Both the position numbers and the translations under genes were made by a program. Below, piece by piece: positions 30,259 through 39,260 of a stretch of 64,000 bases of DNA. The notes under the pieces are model-generated. The model saw nothing but the letters and a program-made list of their open reading frames with translations. It made no database searches and was not told the origin of the DNA. Source of the stretch: Janthinobacterium lividum (GTDB lineage: Bacteria; Pseudomonadota; Gammaproteobacteria; Burkholderiales; Burkholderiaceae_D); contig NZ_JAAOLY010000022.1 of assembly GCF_011601275.1 (NCBI RefSeq), positions 1-64,000 on the forward strand, given 5' to 3'. The number at the start of each line of letters is the position of its first letter. Positions within the stretch are counted from its first letter, which is position 1.

Positions 30259-31581
30259 CTACGCCACACAGGCATCGATGGCCGCGCCCAGCTTGTCGAT
30301 GATCTCATCGACATGGCTGGCGTCGATGATGTAGGGCGGCGCCAGCAGAATGTGGTCGCCGTGCAGGCCGTCGATGGTGCCGCCCATGGGGTAGCACATC
30401 AGTCCGTTTTGCATGGCTTGCGTTTTGATGCGGGCGTGCAGGCGGCGGGCCGGGTCGAACGGCTGTTTGGTATTGCGGTCCTGCACCAGTTCCAATCCCA
30501 GGAGCAGGCCGCGGCCGCGGATGTCGCCTACGTGCGCATGGCTACCGAAACGCTGGCGCAGGCGCTCTTGCAGCAAGCCGCCCATGGCGCGCACGTTGGC
30601 CAATAAATCGCGTTCCTCGATCTGCCGCTGCACGGCCAGGGCGGCGGCGCAGGCCGTGGCGTGGCCGATATACGTGTGGCCGTGCTGGAAGAAGCCCGTG
30701 CCGGCGCGGATGGTGTCGCGGATATCCGTCGATACCATGACGGCGCCGATGGGCTGGTAGCCGGCACCGAGGCCCTTGGCGATGCAGATCAGGTCGGCGC
30801 TGATGCCTTCCTGCTCGCAGGCGAACAGGCTGCCCGTGCGTCCCATGCCGCACATGACTTCGTCGAGGATCAGCAGGATGCCGTGACGCTGGCAGATCTC
30901 GCGCATGCGCGCAAAATAGCCGGCGACGGCGGGCAGGGCGCCGGCCGTGGCGCCGACGACGGGTTCGGCGATGAAGGCCATGACGTTGTCCGCGCCCAGT
31001 GCGGCGATATTGTCTTCCAGCTCCTGGCCCAGGCGCGCCACGTAGTCGCCATCCGTTTCATGCGCCTGCTGGTCGCGCCAGGCGTAGCACGGGGAAACGT
31101 GGGTCACGCCAATCAGCAGCGGTTCGAACTGCTGGCGGCGCCAGGCGTTGCCGCCCGTGGCCAGCGCGCCCAGAGTGTTGCCGTGATAACTTTGGCGGCG
31201 TGCGATGACGCGGCGGCGCTGCGGCTGGCCCCGTTCCACGAAATACTGGCGCGCCAGCTTGAGCGCGCTTTCCACCGCTTCCGAACCGCCCGAGACGAAA
31301 TACACGCTGTCGATGCCGGCTGGCGCCCGGGCGACGAGGAAATCGGCCAGCTGCTCCATCGGCTCGCTGGTAAAGAAGGAGCTATGCGCGTACGCCAGCG
31401 TGGCAATCTGCTGCTGCACGGCGGCGATCACTGCCGCATCCGAATGGCCGAGGCAGGAGACGGCCGCGCCGCCGCAGGCGTCCAGGTAGCGCTTGCCATC
31501 GGCATCGATCAGGTAAGGGCCATCGCCGCCCGTGGCGACTGGATAGCTGGCGGTCAAGCTGCGGTGGAAGACATGGCTCAT
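30259..31581 (-). CDS. Class III PLP-dependent aminotransferase
   Basis: 440 residues of the aspartate-aminotransferase-family/omega-transaminase type. The PLP lysine is in ICIAKGLGAGYQP, the phosphate-binding SGGSEAVESALKLARQY motif is near residue 100, and the Asp that contacts the pyridine nitrogen is in LILDEVMCGMGRTG. The amino donor cannot be told from sequence; beta-alanine, GABA, taurine or polyamine aminotransferases share this layout. It follows an RpiR regulator gene by 80 bases on the same strand, which suggests control by it. About 200 bases to the kinase gene (30058-30258) hold no gene. Confidence 0.9.
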   Translation of the reverse strand: MSHVFHRSLTASYPVATGGDGPYLIDADGKRYLDACGGAAVSCLGHSDAAVIAAVQQQIATLAYAHSSFFTSEPMEQLADFLVARAPAGIDSVYFVSGGSEAVESALKLARQYFVERGQPQRRRVIARRQSYHGNTLGALATGGNAWRRQQFEPLLIGVTHVSPCYAWRDQQAHETDGDYVARLGQELEDNIAALGADNVMAFIAEPVVGATAGALPAVAGYFARMREICQRHGILLILDEVMCGMGRTGSLFACEQEGISADLICIAKGLGAGYQPIGAVMVSTDIRDTIRAGTGFFQHGHTYIGHATACAAALAVQRQIEERDLLANVRAMGGLLQERLRQRFGSHAHVGDIRGRGLLLGLELVQDRNTKQPFDPARRLHARIKTQAMQNGLMCYPMGGTIDGLHGDHILLAPPYIIDASHVDEIIDKLGAAIDACVA

Positions 31582-31661
31582 GGCATCGCTTTCTTATCGG
31601 CAAGAGGATGGCCGATTATAGGAGGCGTTGCGCCGCATTGCAACGATCGATGTATTTGTTT

Positions 31662-32549
31662 TTAATTTACATCATTTGATGTTTTTGTATAAGCACCCAG
31701 CGCCCGCAGCTGGGTTTCCGCCGCGCCGATGGCCATGACGGCATCGGGCCCCGCGCGCGCCACCAGCAGTTCGACCAGGCTTTCCACGGCCGCGACGCCG
31801 GCCACGATGGAAGGGAAGAACGAGGGGCTGTCGACGGCGATGACGATGCTGGCGTCAGCCTGCAGGGCCAGCGGCGACATGGCGCTGTCGCTGATGGCGA
31901 CCACCTGGCAGCCGGCCTGGCGCGCCGCTTGCGCCACCAGCAGCGCTTCGCTCGAATACGGCGCGAAGCTGGCGACGACGACGGCTTCTCCCGCCTGCAG
32001 GGCGCGCAAGTCCATTTCCAGGGTGCCGCCCTGGCCGCTCAGCAGCTGCACGCTGGGGCGCAGCAAGCGGTACAGGTAGTGCAGGGTGTAGGCGATCGGG
32101 TGGGCGGCGCGAAAACCGGCCACGTGCACGCGGGGTGCCGCCTGGAGCAGAGCGGCGGCCGCCTCCAGGGCGGCGTGGTTGGCGCTTTCCGTGGCGGCCA
32201 GGTTGCGCTGCTGCACCGTGAACACTTCGGTGACGAGGTCGCCGACCTTGCCGGCCAGCGCGCCGGCTTTTGCCGCGTAGCCGCTTGGCCCCGCACGCAG
32301 GCGTTCGACGAAGATGGCTTTCAGTTCCGGCCAGCCGGCAAAGCCCAGTTGCTGCGCCAGGCGCACGAGGGCGGCCGATTGCACCTGCGCGCGCGCGGCG
32401 ATGCTGCGCATCGACGAGACGGCCACTTCATCCGGATGGTCGGCCAGGTAGCGGGCGCCGGCCTGGAATTGCGGGCTTAGTTCCGCATGGCGGGCCTTGA
32501 TCAGGTCCATCAGTGCCGCATAGGAATCGTGGGGTGTCGCTGCCTGCAT
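31662..32549 (-). CDS. RpiR/MurR-family transcriptional regulator
   Basis: 295 residues: an N-terminal helix-turn-helix domain (residues 10-80, with MRSIAARAQVQSAALVRLAQ) and a C-terminal SIS sugar-isomerase-fold domain (115-260, with VHVAGFRAAHPIAYTLHYL). Such regulators sense phosphorylated sugars or amino sugars. The adjacent aminotransferase in the same direction is the likely target, so the pathway may concern an amino compound. Confidence 0.9.
   Translation of the reverse strand: MQAATPHDSYAALMDLIKARHAELSPQFQAGARYLADHPDEVAVSSMRSIAARAQVQSAALVRLAQQLGFAGWPELKAIFVERLRAGPSGYAAKAGALAGKVGDLVTEVFTVQQRNLAATESANHAALEAAAALLQAAPRVHVAGFRAAHPIAYTLHYLYRLLRPSVQLLSGQGGTLEMDLRALQAGEAVVVASFAPYSSEALLVAQAARQAGCQVVAISDSAMSPLALQADASIVIAVDSPSFFPSIVAGVAAVESLVELLVARAGPDAVMAIGAAETQLRALGAYTKTSNDVN
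31669..31682. promoter_or_regulatory. Inverted repeat, possible RpiR operator
   Basis: ACATCA-TT-TGATGT is a perfect 14-bp palindrome inside the last codons of the RpiR gene, about 90 bases upstream of the aminotransferase start. Its position would suit a regulator controlling the gene downstream of itself. It is only a candidate. Confidence 0.35.
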
Positions 32550-32593
32550 CGCCGTGCCTCATTGGATAGGTTGCGGCGATGGTACAGGATTCG

Positions 32594-32878
32594 TCAGCGC
32601 GCCGGTAGCGGCGCACCTTGCGCCAGGGCGGCCGTGCGCGGATGCAGGCGGGCAAACAGGTGCGGCCCGGCCGGTTTGCGGTGCGGTCCCGTCGTCAGCA
32701 CGCGCAAGGCGGTGGGCAGCGGCACGTCGTGGCAATGCAAAAACAGGGCGGCGGCGCCCGTGCCGGCCATTTCCTGCAAGGCCAGCGCATGTTCGACCAA
32801 TGCCGCCGTGCGCATGTCGAGCCGCACCGGAATGTCGGGTTGAAATAACTGTATGTCGACGTGCCGTGCATCGCGCAT
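32594..32878 (-). CDS. Small hypothetical protein upstream of the RpiR gene
   Basis: 94 residues from ATG 32878 (MRDARHVDIQLF), with a GGCGGGG site before it; a longer frame begins at 32938. No domain is recognised. It looks like a small soluble alpha/beta fold (VDIQLFQPDIPVRLDM, then a helix). It ends 44 bases before the RpiR start. Codon use resembles the neighbours, but the frame is short in GC-rich DNA, so it could still be a chance frame. Confidence 0.4.
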   Translation of the reverse strand: MRDARHVDIQLFQPDIPVRLDMRTAALVEHALALQEMAGTGAAALFLHCHDVPLPTALRVLTTGPHRKPAGPHLFARLHPRTAALAQGAPLPAR

Positions 32879-32981
32879 GCTGTCCCCGCCGGGTTTGATG
32901 GTCAAGCTGCCAGCATAAAAGCGCCCCGGCGCCGCCACTTTGCGTTAAATCAATTCCTGTGTCGGATAGATTCCACAAAGC

Positions 32982-33010
32982 AAAAAAACGCCAACCGTTG
33001 CCGGCTGGCG
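32982..33010 (-). terminator. Rho-independent terminator of the receptor gene at 33.2-35.8 kb
   Basis: On the minus strand, CGCCAGCC pairs with GGTTGGCG (one G-T wobble) around GGCAAC, followed by TTTTTTT at 32988-32982. It is 170 bases beyond the receptor stop; the palindromic repeat copy B lies between, so that repeat would be part of the transcript's 3' end. Confidence 0.8.
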
Positions 33011-33054
33011 CTGAAACTCCTCAAGGAAGAAGACATGTATTCCAACGACGTTTC

Positions 33055-33174
33055 GACGCCTGACAAAACCATCGCGAGCGGCAGTGATTTGTGGCCGAGA
33101 AGCGCAGCGGCACTGTAGTGCCGTGAGCATCGCCGGCCGCAAAGCGCGCCGCGCAGCCGGTTTGGTCAGGTGTC
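33055..33174. repeat. Dispersed palindromic repeat, copy B (120 bp)
   Basis: The reverse complement matches copy A (22917-23035) through most of its length, including CGGCCGGCGATGCTCAC and TGCGCTTCTCGGCCAC. The ends are GACGCCTGAC (33055-33064) and GTCAGGTGTC (33165-33174), 9 of 10 complementary. The central hairpin is CGGCACT-GT-AGTGCCG (33108-33123): different bases from copy A but still fully paired. It lies 2 bases past the end of a receptor gene, as copy A lies just past slyD. Confidence 0.8.
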
Positions 33175-33176
33175 CA

Positions 33177-35837
33177 TCACAAGCTCCAGCGTACGGATAA
33201 ACCTACGACCTTGTCATAGCGCCGCACGTCGCGCACATAGTCCGGCGTGTCGTGGTAGTCGCGGTAGGTCGAGTCGAGCAGGTTGTTCGCGTCCAGGGTC
33301 ACCGTGGTGTTCGGATTGAGCTTGTACGAGACCGACGCGTCCAGGGTCTTGGTGGGCGCCACGGTCAGGTGGATGCCCTTGCCGCGGTAGTTGTAGTCGT
33401 CGACGTACTTGTCGCGCCAGCTGTAGGCCAGGCGCGCCGACCACGGTCCCTGTTCGTACAGGCCGACGATATTGGCCGACCACTTCGACATGCCCGTGAA
33501 CGGGTGGGCGCTGCCATTCAATTCCTCCAGCTCGCCCGTCATGTAGGTGGCGTTCGCCTGCAGGCCCAGGCCGCTCATCCAGCCGGGCAGCTTGTCGTAG
33601 AACTGCTGGTAGGCCATTTCCAGGCCTTGCAGATGGCCCTTCGAGGTGTTGCGCGGACGCGTGATGTCGTACTCGATGCCGCCATACGTTTCCTTGGCCG
33701 ATCCGGACAGGATGTAGTTCTTGAAGTTGTGGCGGAACACGGTGGCCGTGACAGAACCCGTCTGCGCGAAATACCATTCCAGCGCCACGTCGAGGTTCTT
33801 GCCTTCCACGGGTTTGAGGTCGGGGTTGCCGCCGTTGCCCGTCGGGCGCACCATTTCCAGGCTCTGGCCCAGGCTCACGCCGGGGTTGAAATCGGCGAAG
33901 TTCGGGCGCTGCACGGCCTTGCCGGCCGTCATGCGGGCGATCAGGTCCTGGCGCAGCATGGCTTTCAGGGTCATGCTGGGCAACACGTCCGTGTCCGAGG
34001 TTTTTACGCGCACGGGCGTGACGATGCCGTTTTGCGAGGAATTGCCTTGCAAGTCCTGCTTGGTCTGTACCACGCGCACGCCCAGGGTGCCGTCGACCGG
34101 TACCTGCGCCAGGTCAAAGCCGATGCGCGCCTTGCCGTAGACGGCATTGGTTTTTTCCACATCCTTGTAATGGGTCATCGGATCGTCGGGACTGCGTTCG
34201 CTGCTGCCCGTAAACAGCTGGCGCAGCACGGCCGTGTTGTTGAGCATGAAGTCGCGGCACGGCGTGAGCCAGCTTTGCAGGCCGAAGTTGCCCGTGTTGT
34301 CGTGCGAGGCGCACGCCAAGCCGGGAATCGCGTCCGCAGTCATGATCGACGCGAGCCCGCCCTGGCCGTTTTTTTCGCGGATCGATTCGGCCTTGCGCTT
34401 GGCCAGGCGCACGCCGCCCGAGAATTCGCGGAAGAAGCCCGTGCTGTCCATGTCGTAGGTGACGTCGCCGCGCCAGTCGGTCGAGCTGCCTTCGTCGTGG
34501 TTGTGATTGTCGTAGAAGCCGAGCAGGGTGTAGTTCTTCGGGTCCAGCATGTTGTAGCCGGGGTAGCTGATCTGCGCGCCGCCGTTCACGTTCGTGCTGC
34601 CGATGACGCTGGTCGGATGGGCGAGGAAGTCGAGGATGGGAAATTCGCGCTCGAAGTTGCTGACCGTGCGCGCCAGCTCCGTCGTGGCGCGCAGCTGCGG
34701 CGTGATGTCCCAGCGCGCGCCGATGGCGCCTTGCGAACCGATCGAGCGGTCGCGCCGCGCCTGGGTCGAGCCCAGCGTGAACGGCGACCATGGGCCGTCG
34801 ATCTTGCCCACCGTGGCCGCCTGATTGGTGCCGGGGATCAGGGTGATGTCCGGGTTCTGGCCCCACGGCAGCGAACCGACGAAGAACTGGCTGTCGAACG
34901 CGTGCTTGATCAGGGTCGACATGCCTTCCGCATACACTTCCACCTGCGAATTCGGGCGCCACTGGAAGGCGGCGTTCGCCGCGTAGCGCTTGCGGTCGCC
35001 CACGGTCGGGATCATGCCGACGGAATCGGGGCCCGTGATGTTGCCCGCGTCGGGGCGCTTGACGGGTTCGGCGTTCCAGATCGTCTCGTCATAGTATCTG
35101 CCGCGCTGGTAGGACAGGCCGAGCAGGGCGCCGAATTCGCCGTATTGGGTTTTCCAGCGGTTCGAGACCATGCCGCCGACGTTCGGGTCCGTCGAGCCGG
35201 ACTTGTCGCGGTGTTCGGCGCGCACGTTGCCCGATGCCGTAAAACCTTTGAAGTCGAACGGTCGGTTGGTGCGCACGTCGACCACGCCGGCCGTGCCGCC
35301 TTCGACCATGTCCGCGCCCTGCGATTTGTACACGTCCACGCGCTGCAGCATGGCCGTTGGAATGTCTGCCAGGTACAGGCTGCGCCCCACGGAGGTGAAC
35401 ATTTCGCGGCCGTTGAGCAAGGTCACGACGCCAGGCAAGCCGCGGATGATGACGGTGCCCGCTTCGCCGCCCTCGCGGCGGATCTGCACGCCCGTCACGC
35501 GGCCGAGGATTTCGGCCACGTTCTTGTCGGGGAATTTTCCGATTTCATCGGCGACGATGGAGTCGACCACCTGGTCGCTGTTTTTCTTGATCGTCTGCGC
35601 GCTTTGCGCTGCCCTGCGCACGCCCGTGACGGCGACGACGGCCATGCCGGCATTGTCGGTCGGCGCAGGTGCTGCTGCCGTTTCTTCCACTGGTGTGTCC
35701 ACGGCGGGCGCCTGTTGCGCCCAGACGGAAGCGCTGCTCAGCAGGCCTGCGCCGGCCAGGGCGGCCACCGTCGCCTTCAAGGTCAAGCGCGTGTTTTTTC
35801 GGGGCGTGCGGGTGCCCGTTGCCATCAATTGCATCAT
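33177..35837 (-). CDS. TonB-dependent receptor (large, carbohydrate-type)
   Basis: Outer-membrane receptor of 886 residues. The signal peptide is long (cleavage near SVWAQQ, residue about 41), and a short Pro/Ala spacer follows. The plug is VVDSIVADEIGKFPDKNVAEILGRVTGV-like (key motifs KFPDKN, IRREGG, VIIRGLPG, LLNGREM, VEGGTAGVVDV). This is typical of the Caulobacter/Xanthomonas-style receptors linked to plant sugars. The barrel ends in VGLSVRWSL. ATG 35837 follows GGTGGAG. No glycanase or sugar transporter lies next to it, so the ligand is open. The 291 bases upstream hold its promoter region and no gene I can support. Confidence 0.9.
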   Translation of the reverse strand: MMQLMATGTRTPRKNTRLTLKATVAALAGAGLLSSASVWAQQAPAVDTPVEETAAAPAPTDNAGMAVVAVTGVRRAAQSAQTIKKNSDQVVDSIVADEIGKFPDKNVAEILGRVTGVQIRREGGEAGTVIIRGLPGVVTLLNGREMFTSVGRSLYLADIPTAMLQRVDVYKSQGADMVEGGTAGVVDVRTNRPFDFKGFTASGNVRAEHRDKSGSTDPNVGGMVSNRWKTQYGEFGALLGLSYQRGRYYDETIWNAEPVKRPDAGNITGPDSVGMIPTVGDRKRYAANAAFQWRPNSQVEVYAEGMSTLIKHAFDSQFFVGSLPWGQNPDITLIPGTNQAATVGKIDGPWSPFTLGSTQARRDRSIGSQGAIGARWDITPQLRATTELARTVSNFEREFPILDFLAHPTSVIGSTNVNGGAQISYPGYNMLDPKNYTLLGFYDNHNHDEGSSTDWRGDVTYDMDSTGFFREFSGGVRLAKRKAESIREKNGQGGLASIMTADAIPGLACASHDNTGNFGLQSWLTPCRDFMLNNTAVLRQLFTGSSERSPDDPMTHYKDVEKTNAVYGKARIGFDLAQVPVDGTLGVRVVQTKQDLQGNSSQNGIVTPVRVKTSDTDVLPSMTLKAMLRQDLIARMTAGKAVQRPNFADFNPGVSLGQSLEMVRPTGNGGNPDLKPVEGKNLDVALEWYFAQTGSVTATVFRHNFKNYILSGSAKETYGGIEYDITRPRNTSKGHLQGLEMAYQQFYDKLPGWMSGLGLQANATYMTGELEELNGSAHPFTGMSKWSANIVGLYEQGPWSARLAYSWRDKYVDDYNYRGKGIHLTVAPTKTLDASVSYKLNPNTTVTLDANNLLDSTYRDYHDTPDYVRDVRRYDKVVGLSVRWSL

Positions 35838-36128
35838 CTTGTCTCCACCTGTATTTTAGTTATGTTGAGAACGCTGCGGCAGTCGCCGCCAGAGCAGGAA
35901 CTGGCTCAGGAAGCATGGTAGGGGGGAATGACTTTGCGCCACAAATGACTTCTTTTGCGATGTCCATATCAATTCCGGTATCCCTGTCGCATTCATGCAC
36001 CTGCCGGCCTTGCCCGCTCTCCACACGTGGCGAAAATAGTTTTGTATTTTTGCCGGTGGCGGCGTTGAGGTAGCGATGCAGCGGCACCAGATGGGGCGTC
36101 GCCATCCCACTCAATGAAAGGAAGCACC

Positions 36129-36563
36129 ATGTTGGCATCCACTATCACCGAACCGTTGTTGCGGCACTTGCAAGCGGACGGATATCAGGCGCAGATCGAC
36201 AGCGATGGCGATATCGTCTTCCGTTTCGAAGGCATGGGCTATGTCCTGTGCTTTGATGCCGATGACGCGCAATTTGGGAAACTGCTGTTGCCGAATGTGT
36301 GGACTATCGATACGCCGGAAGAGTTGCTGCGCGTGCGTGCCGCGCTCGATGAAGTCAACCGCCGCATCAAGCTGGTGAAAGGCCATGTGCAGCGCGGTCA
36401 GGTATGGTTCTGCATCGAGATGCTGCTGCTCGAGCAGCAGCACTGGACGCATTTCCTCGCGCGTGCCACCCGCTCCATTGCGCATGCGGCGACGCTGTTT
36501 GCCAGCGAGATGCGGGCCGGCGCGCTTGCCGCGCAGGCGATCGAGAAAGCCGGCGCCGACTGA
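36129..36563 (+). CDS. Small hypothetical protein, YbjN-like
   Basis: 144 residues. The first half (LLRHLQADGYQAQIDSDGDI, VFRFEGMGYVLCFD) looks like the alpha/beta fold of YbjN and of type III secretion chaperones. The second half is helical (residues 75-140) and Ala-rich. ATG 36129 has AAAGGAAG 5 bases upstream. No membrane segment. It stands alone, convergent with cphA, sharing a terminator region. The function is not known. Confidence 0.7.
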   Translation: MLASTITEPLLRHLQADGYQAQIDSDGDIVFRFEGMGYVLCFDADDAQFGKLLLPNVWTIDTPEELLRVRAALDEVNRRIKLVKGHVQRGQVWFCIEMLLLEQQHWTHFLARATRSIAHAATLFASEMRAGALAAQAIEKAGAD

Positions 36564-36573
36564 AGCAGGGATG

Positions 36574-36598
36574 AAAAAGGGCGGCCCGCAGGCCGCCC
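36574..36598 (-). terminator. Terminator of the cphA operon
   Basis: GGGCGGCC and GGCCGCCC form an 8-bp GC stem with a 4-base loop (36579-36598), followed on the minus strand by TTTTT. It lies 21 bases past the cphA stop and also sits at the 3' side of the convergent YbjN-like gene. Confidence 0.85.
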
Positions 36599-36619
36599 TC
36601 GCATGCCGTCAGGCTGCGC

Positions 36620-39190
36620 TTACGCTTCGGCGACGCGCTTGGCGATGTGCGCCAGCGCTTCTTCCACCTGATCGATCAGGATCAGGCACAGATCGCCTTC
36701 GCTCAAACGCGCCAGGGCCTTGTCGATGGCGACAAATTCGCCGTTGATTTCATCGATATGGCTGGTGCGCTTGGCGCCGTCCAGGCCCTGGCGCAGCAAT
36801 GCCACGACTTCGCCGTCGGCGCGGCCGCGCTGGCATTGGTCCTGGTACAGCAGCACGTCGTCGAAGGCGGCGCCGAGGATTTCCGTCTGCTGGCGGATGT
36901 CTTCGTCGCGGCGGTCGCCGGCGCCGCTGATGACCACAGAGCGGCGCTTGGCGGGCATGCTTTCCACGGCCTGCACCAGCGCCAGGATGGCGTCCGGATT
37001 GTGGCCATAGTCGGCAATCAGGGTGGCGCCCTTGTAATCGAACACGTTGAAGCGGCCCGGCGCATTGTCGGCTTCATTGGCAAAGGTTTTCAGGCCCAGC
37101 GCGATGGTTTTCCAGTCCAGGCCCACGGCCCAGGCGGCGGCCAAGGAGGCCATGACGTTGTCGACCTGGAAGCCGATGGCGCCGTTGCGCGTGATCGGCA
37201 CTTGCGACAGGGCGATCTCGTGGCGTTCCTTGCCTTGCGCCGCGACCAGTTTGCCGTCTTCCACGTACACGACGCGGTTGCCTTGCGCACGGTGCGTGGC
37301 CATCACGGGATGCGTCTTGTCGGCGGCGAAGAAGGTCACCGTGCCGCTGCAATTCTTGGCCATGCGGGCCACGGCCGGGTCGGTGGCGTTCAGGACGGCC
37401 ACACCGCTGTCGGCTACGTTCTGCACGATCACGCGCTTGAGGACCGCGAGGTCTTCCACGGTGGTGATGTAGTTCAGGCCCAGGTGGTCGCCCGCGCCGA
37501 TGTTGGTGACGACGGCGACCTGGCAGCGATCGAAGGCCAGGCCTTCGCGCAGCATGCCGCCGCGCGCCGTTTCGAACACGGCCGCGTCCACGTCCGGGTG
37601 CAGCAGCACGTTGCGCGCGCTGCGCGGGCCGCTGCAGTCGCCGCTGTCGATCTGGCGTCCTTCGATGTACACGCCATCCGTATTGGTCATGCCCGTGCGC
37701 AGGCCCGAGGTGGTGAGCAGGTGGGCGATCAGGCGCACGGTGGTGGTCTTGCCGTTGGTGCCCGTGACGGCAACGACGGGAATGCGGCCATCGTCGCCCT
37801 CGGCGAACATGGCTGCGATGATGGCTTCGCCGACTGGGCGCGGTTTGCCGAACGACGGTGCCAGGTGCATGCGCAGGCCCGGTGCGGCGTTCACTTCCAC
37901 GATGCCGGCGTTCTGCTCTTCCAGCGGTTTCAGGATGCTGTCGGAGACCACGTCCACGCCGCAGATATCGAGACCCACCATGTGCGCGGCCGCGACGGCG
38001 CGCGCCGCCACTTCCGGATGCACGTCGACGGTGACGTCGGTGGCCGAGCCGCCCGTCGACAGGTTGGCGTTATTGCGCAGGATCACGCGCTGGCCCACGG
38101 GCGGCACGGAGTCGGCCACATAACCCTGCTTGGCCAGGCTGGCCAGGGCGATGTCGTCGAAGCGGATTTTCGTCAGCGAGGTAGCGTGGCCGCTGCCGCG
38201 GCGCGGATCCAGGTTGACCTGGTCGACCAGTTCGCGCACCGTATGCTGGCCGTCGCCCACCACTTGCGGCGGGTCGCGGCGGGCCGCCGCCACCATCTTG
38301 TTGCCGATGACGAGCAAACGGAAATCGTGGCCCGGCAGATAGCGTTCGACGAGGATATCGTCGCGGAATTCCTGCGCCGCGATGAAGCCGGCCGTCAGCT
38401 GTTCGCGCGTGGTGACATTGACGGTGACGCCCTTGCCCTGGTTGCCGTCTTTTGGTTTCACGACGACGGGCAGGCCGATCTCGCAGGCGGCGGCCCAGGC
38501 GTCGTCCGCATCGATGGCGACGCGGCCTTGCGGCACGGGCACGCCGGCCGAGTCCAGCAACTTCTTGGTCAGTTCCTTGTCTTGCGCGATGGCTTCGGCG
38601 ATGGCGCTGGTGCCGTCCATTTCGGCGGCCTGGATCTTGCGCTGCTTGCTGCCCCAGCCGAACGTCACGAGGCTGCCTTCGGTCAGGCGGCGGAACGGGA
38701 TGTTGCGCGCCACGGCGGCGTTGACGATGGCGCCCGTCGATGGACCGAGGCGCACGTCTTCATCGAGTTCCTGCAACTGGTGCAGGGCGCCGGCCAGGTC
38801 GAACGGCGCATCGTCGAGCGCGGCGCGGCACAGCTGCTGCGCCAGTTCCAGGGCCAGGCGGCCGACGGCTTCTTCCGAGTATTCGACGACGACCTGGAAG
38901 ATGCCCGTTTCCAGGGTCGGCGTGGTGCGGCTGAAGGTGACGGGGCAGCCGGCTTGCGCCTGCAGGCCCAGCGCCGCCAGTTCCAGCACCTGCGCCATCG
39001 GCGCGGCGTTGTAATTACCCAGCGGTTGCAGCGGGCTCAGTTGCGGAAAGAGTGCGCGCAGGCGGGCTTCGAAGCCGGGCAGCTGGGCGATGTCGAGTTC
39101 CTGCGTGGTGCAGGAAACAATGGCTTCCACGGCGGTGTCGTGGCTCCAGAGGTTAGGGCCACGCAAGGCCCGTACGCGAGATACTTCCAT
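36620..39190 (-). CDS. cphA: Cyanophycin synthetase
   Basis: Polymerises aspartate and arginine into cyanophycin, a nitrogen and carbon store deposited as cytoplasmic granules. 856 residues: N-terminal domain (1-160), ATP-grasp domain (about 185-440; PVVVKPKDGNQGKGV, DLVERYLPG-type residues) that adds Asp, and a Mur-ligase-like domain with an intact P-loop GTNGKTTT (477-484) and C-terminal DYGHNPDAI that adds Arg. ATG 39190 begins the family MEVSRVRALRGPN. It follows the second synthetase gene by 70 bases on the same strand. Confidence 0.96.
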   Translation of the reverse strand: MEVSRVRALRGPNLWSHDTAVEAIVSCTTQELDIAQLPGFEARLRALFPQLSPLQPLGNYNAAPMAQVLELAALGLQAQAGCPVTFSRTTPTLETGIFQVVVEYSEEAVGRLALELAQQLCRAALDDAPFDLAGALHQLQELDEDVRLGPSTGAIVNAAVARNIPFRRLTEGSLVTFGWGSKQRKIQAAEMDGTSAIAEAIAQDKELTKKLLDSAGVPVPQGRVAIDADDAWAAACEIGLPVVVKPKDGNQGKGVTVNVTTREQLTAGFIAAQEFRDDILVERYLPGHDFRLLVIGNKMVAAARRDPPQVVGDGQHTVRELVDQVNLDPRRGSGHATSLTKIRFDDIALASLAKQGYVADSVPPVGQRVILRNNANLSTGGSATDVTVDVHPEVAARAVAAAHMVGLDICGVDVVSDSILKPLEEQNAGIVEVNAAPGLRMHLAPSFGKPRPVGEAIIAAMFAEGDDGRIPVVAVTGTNGKTTTVRLIAHLLTTSGLRTGMTNTDGVYIEGRQIDSGDCSGPRSARNVLLHPDVDAAVFETARGGMLREGLAFDRCQVAVVTNIGAGDHLGLNYITTVEDLAVLKRVIVQNVADSGVAVLNATDPAVARMAKNCSGTVTFFAADKTHPVMATHRAQGNRVVYVEDGKLVAAQGKERHEIALSQVPITRNGAIGFQVDNVMASLAAAWAVGLDWKTIALGLKTFANEADNAPGRFNVFDYKGATLIADYGHNPDAILALVQAVESMPAKRRSVVISGAGDRRDEDIRQQTEILGAAFDDVLLYQDQCQRGRADGEVVALLRQGLDGAKRTSHIDEINGEFVAIDKALARLSEGDLCLILIDQVEEALAHIAKRVAEA

Positions 39191-39260
39191 AATTAAACCG
39201 TAATCCTGTTGTGTTCTTGTGGGCCCGGCCGTCCTGGCCGGGCTTGAGTGCTGCTTTGCC

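Noticed and set aside
33252..35921. An 889-residue plus-strand frame opposite the third receptor gene
   Set aside because: Composition typical of antisense frames in GC-rich genes; no domain. The minus-strand receptor has a signal peptide, plug and barrel end.
36647..39196. An 849-residue plus-strand frame opposite cphA (and similar at 39219-41030 opposite cphA')
   Set aside because: Antisense shadows of the synthetase genes: no recognisable domain, biased composition (Val, Asp, Gln, His), no ribosome site fitting a start.
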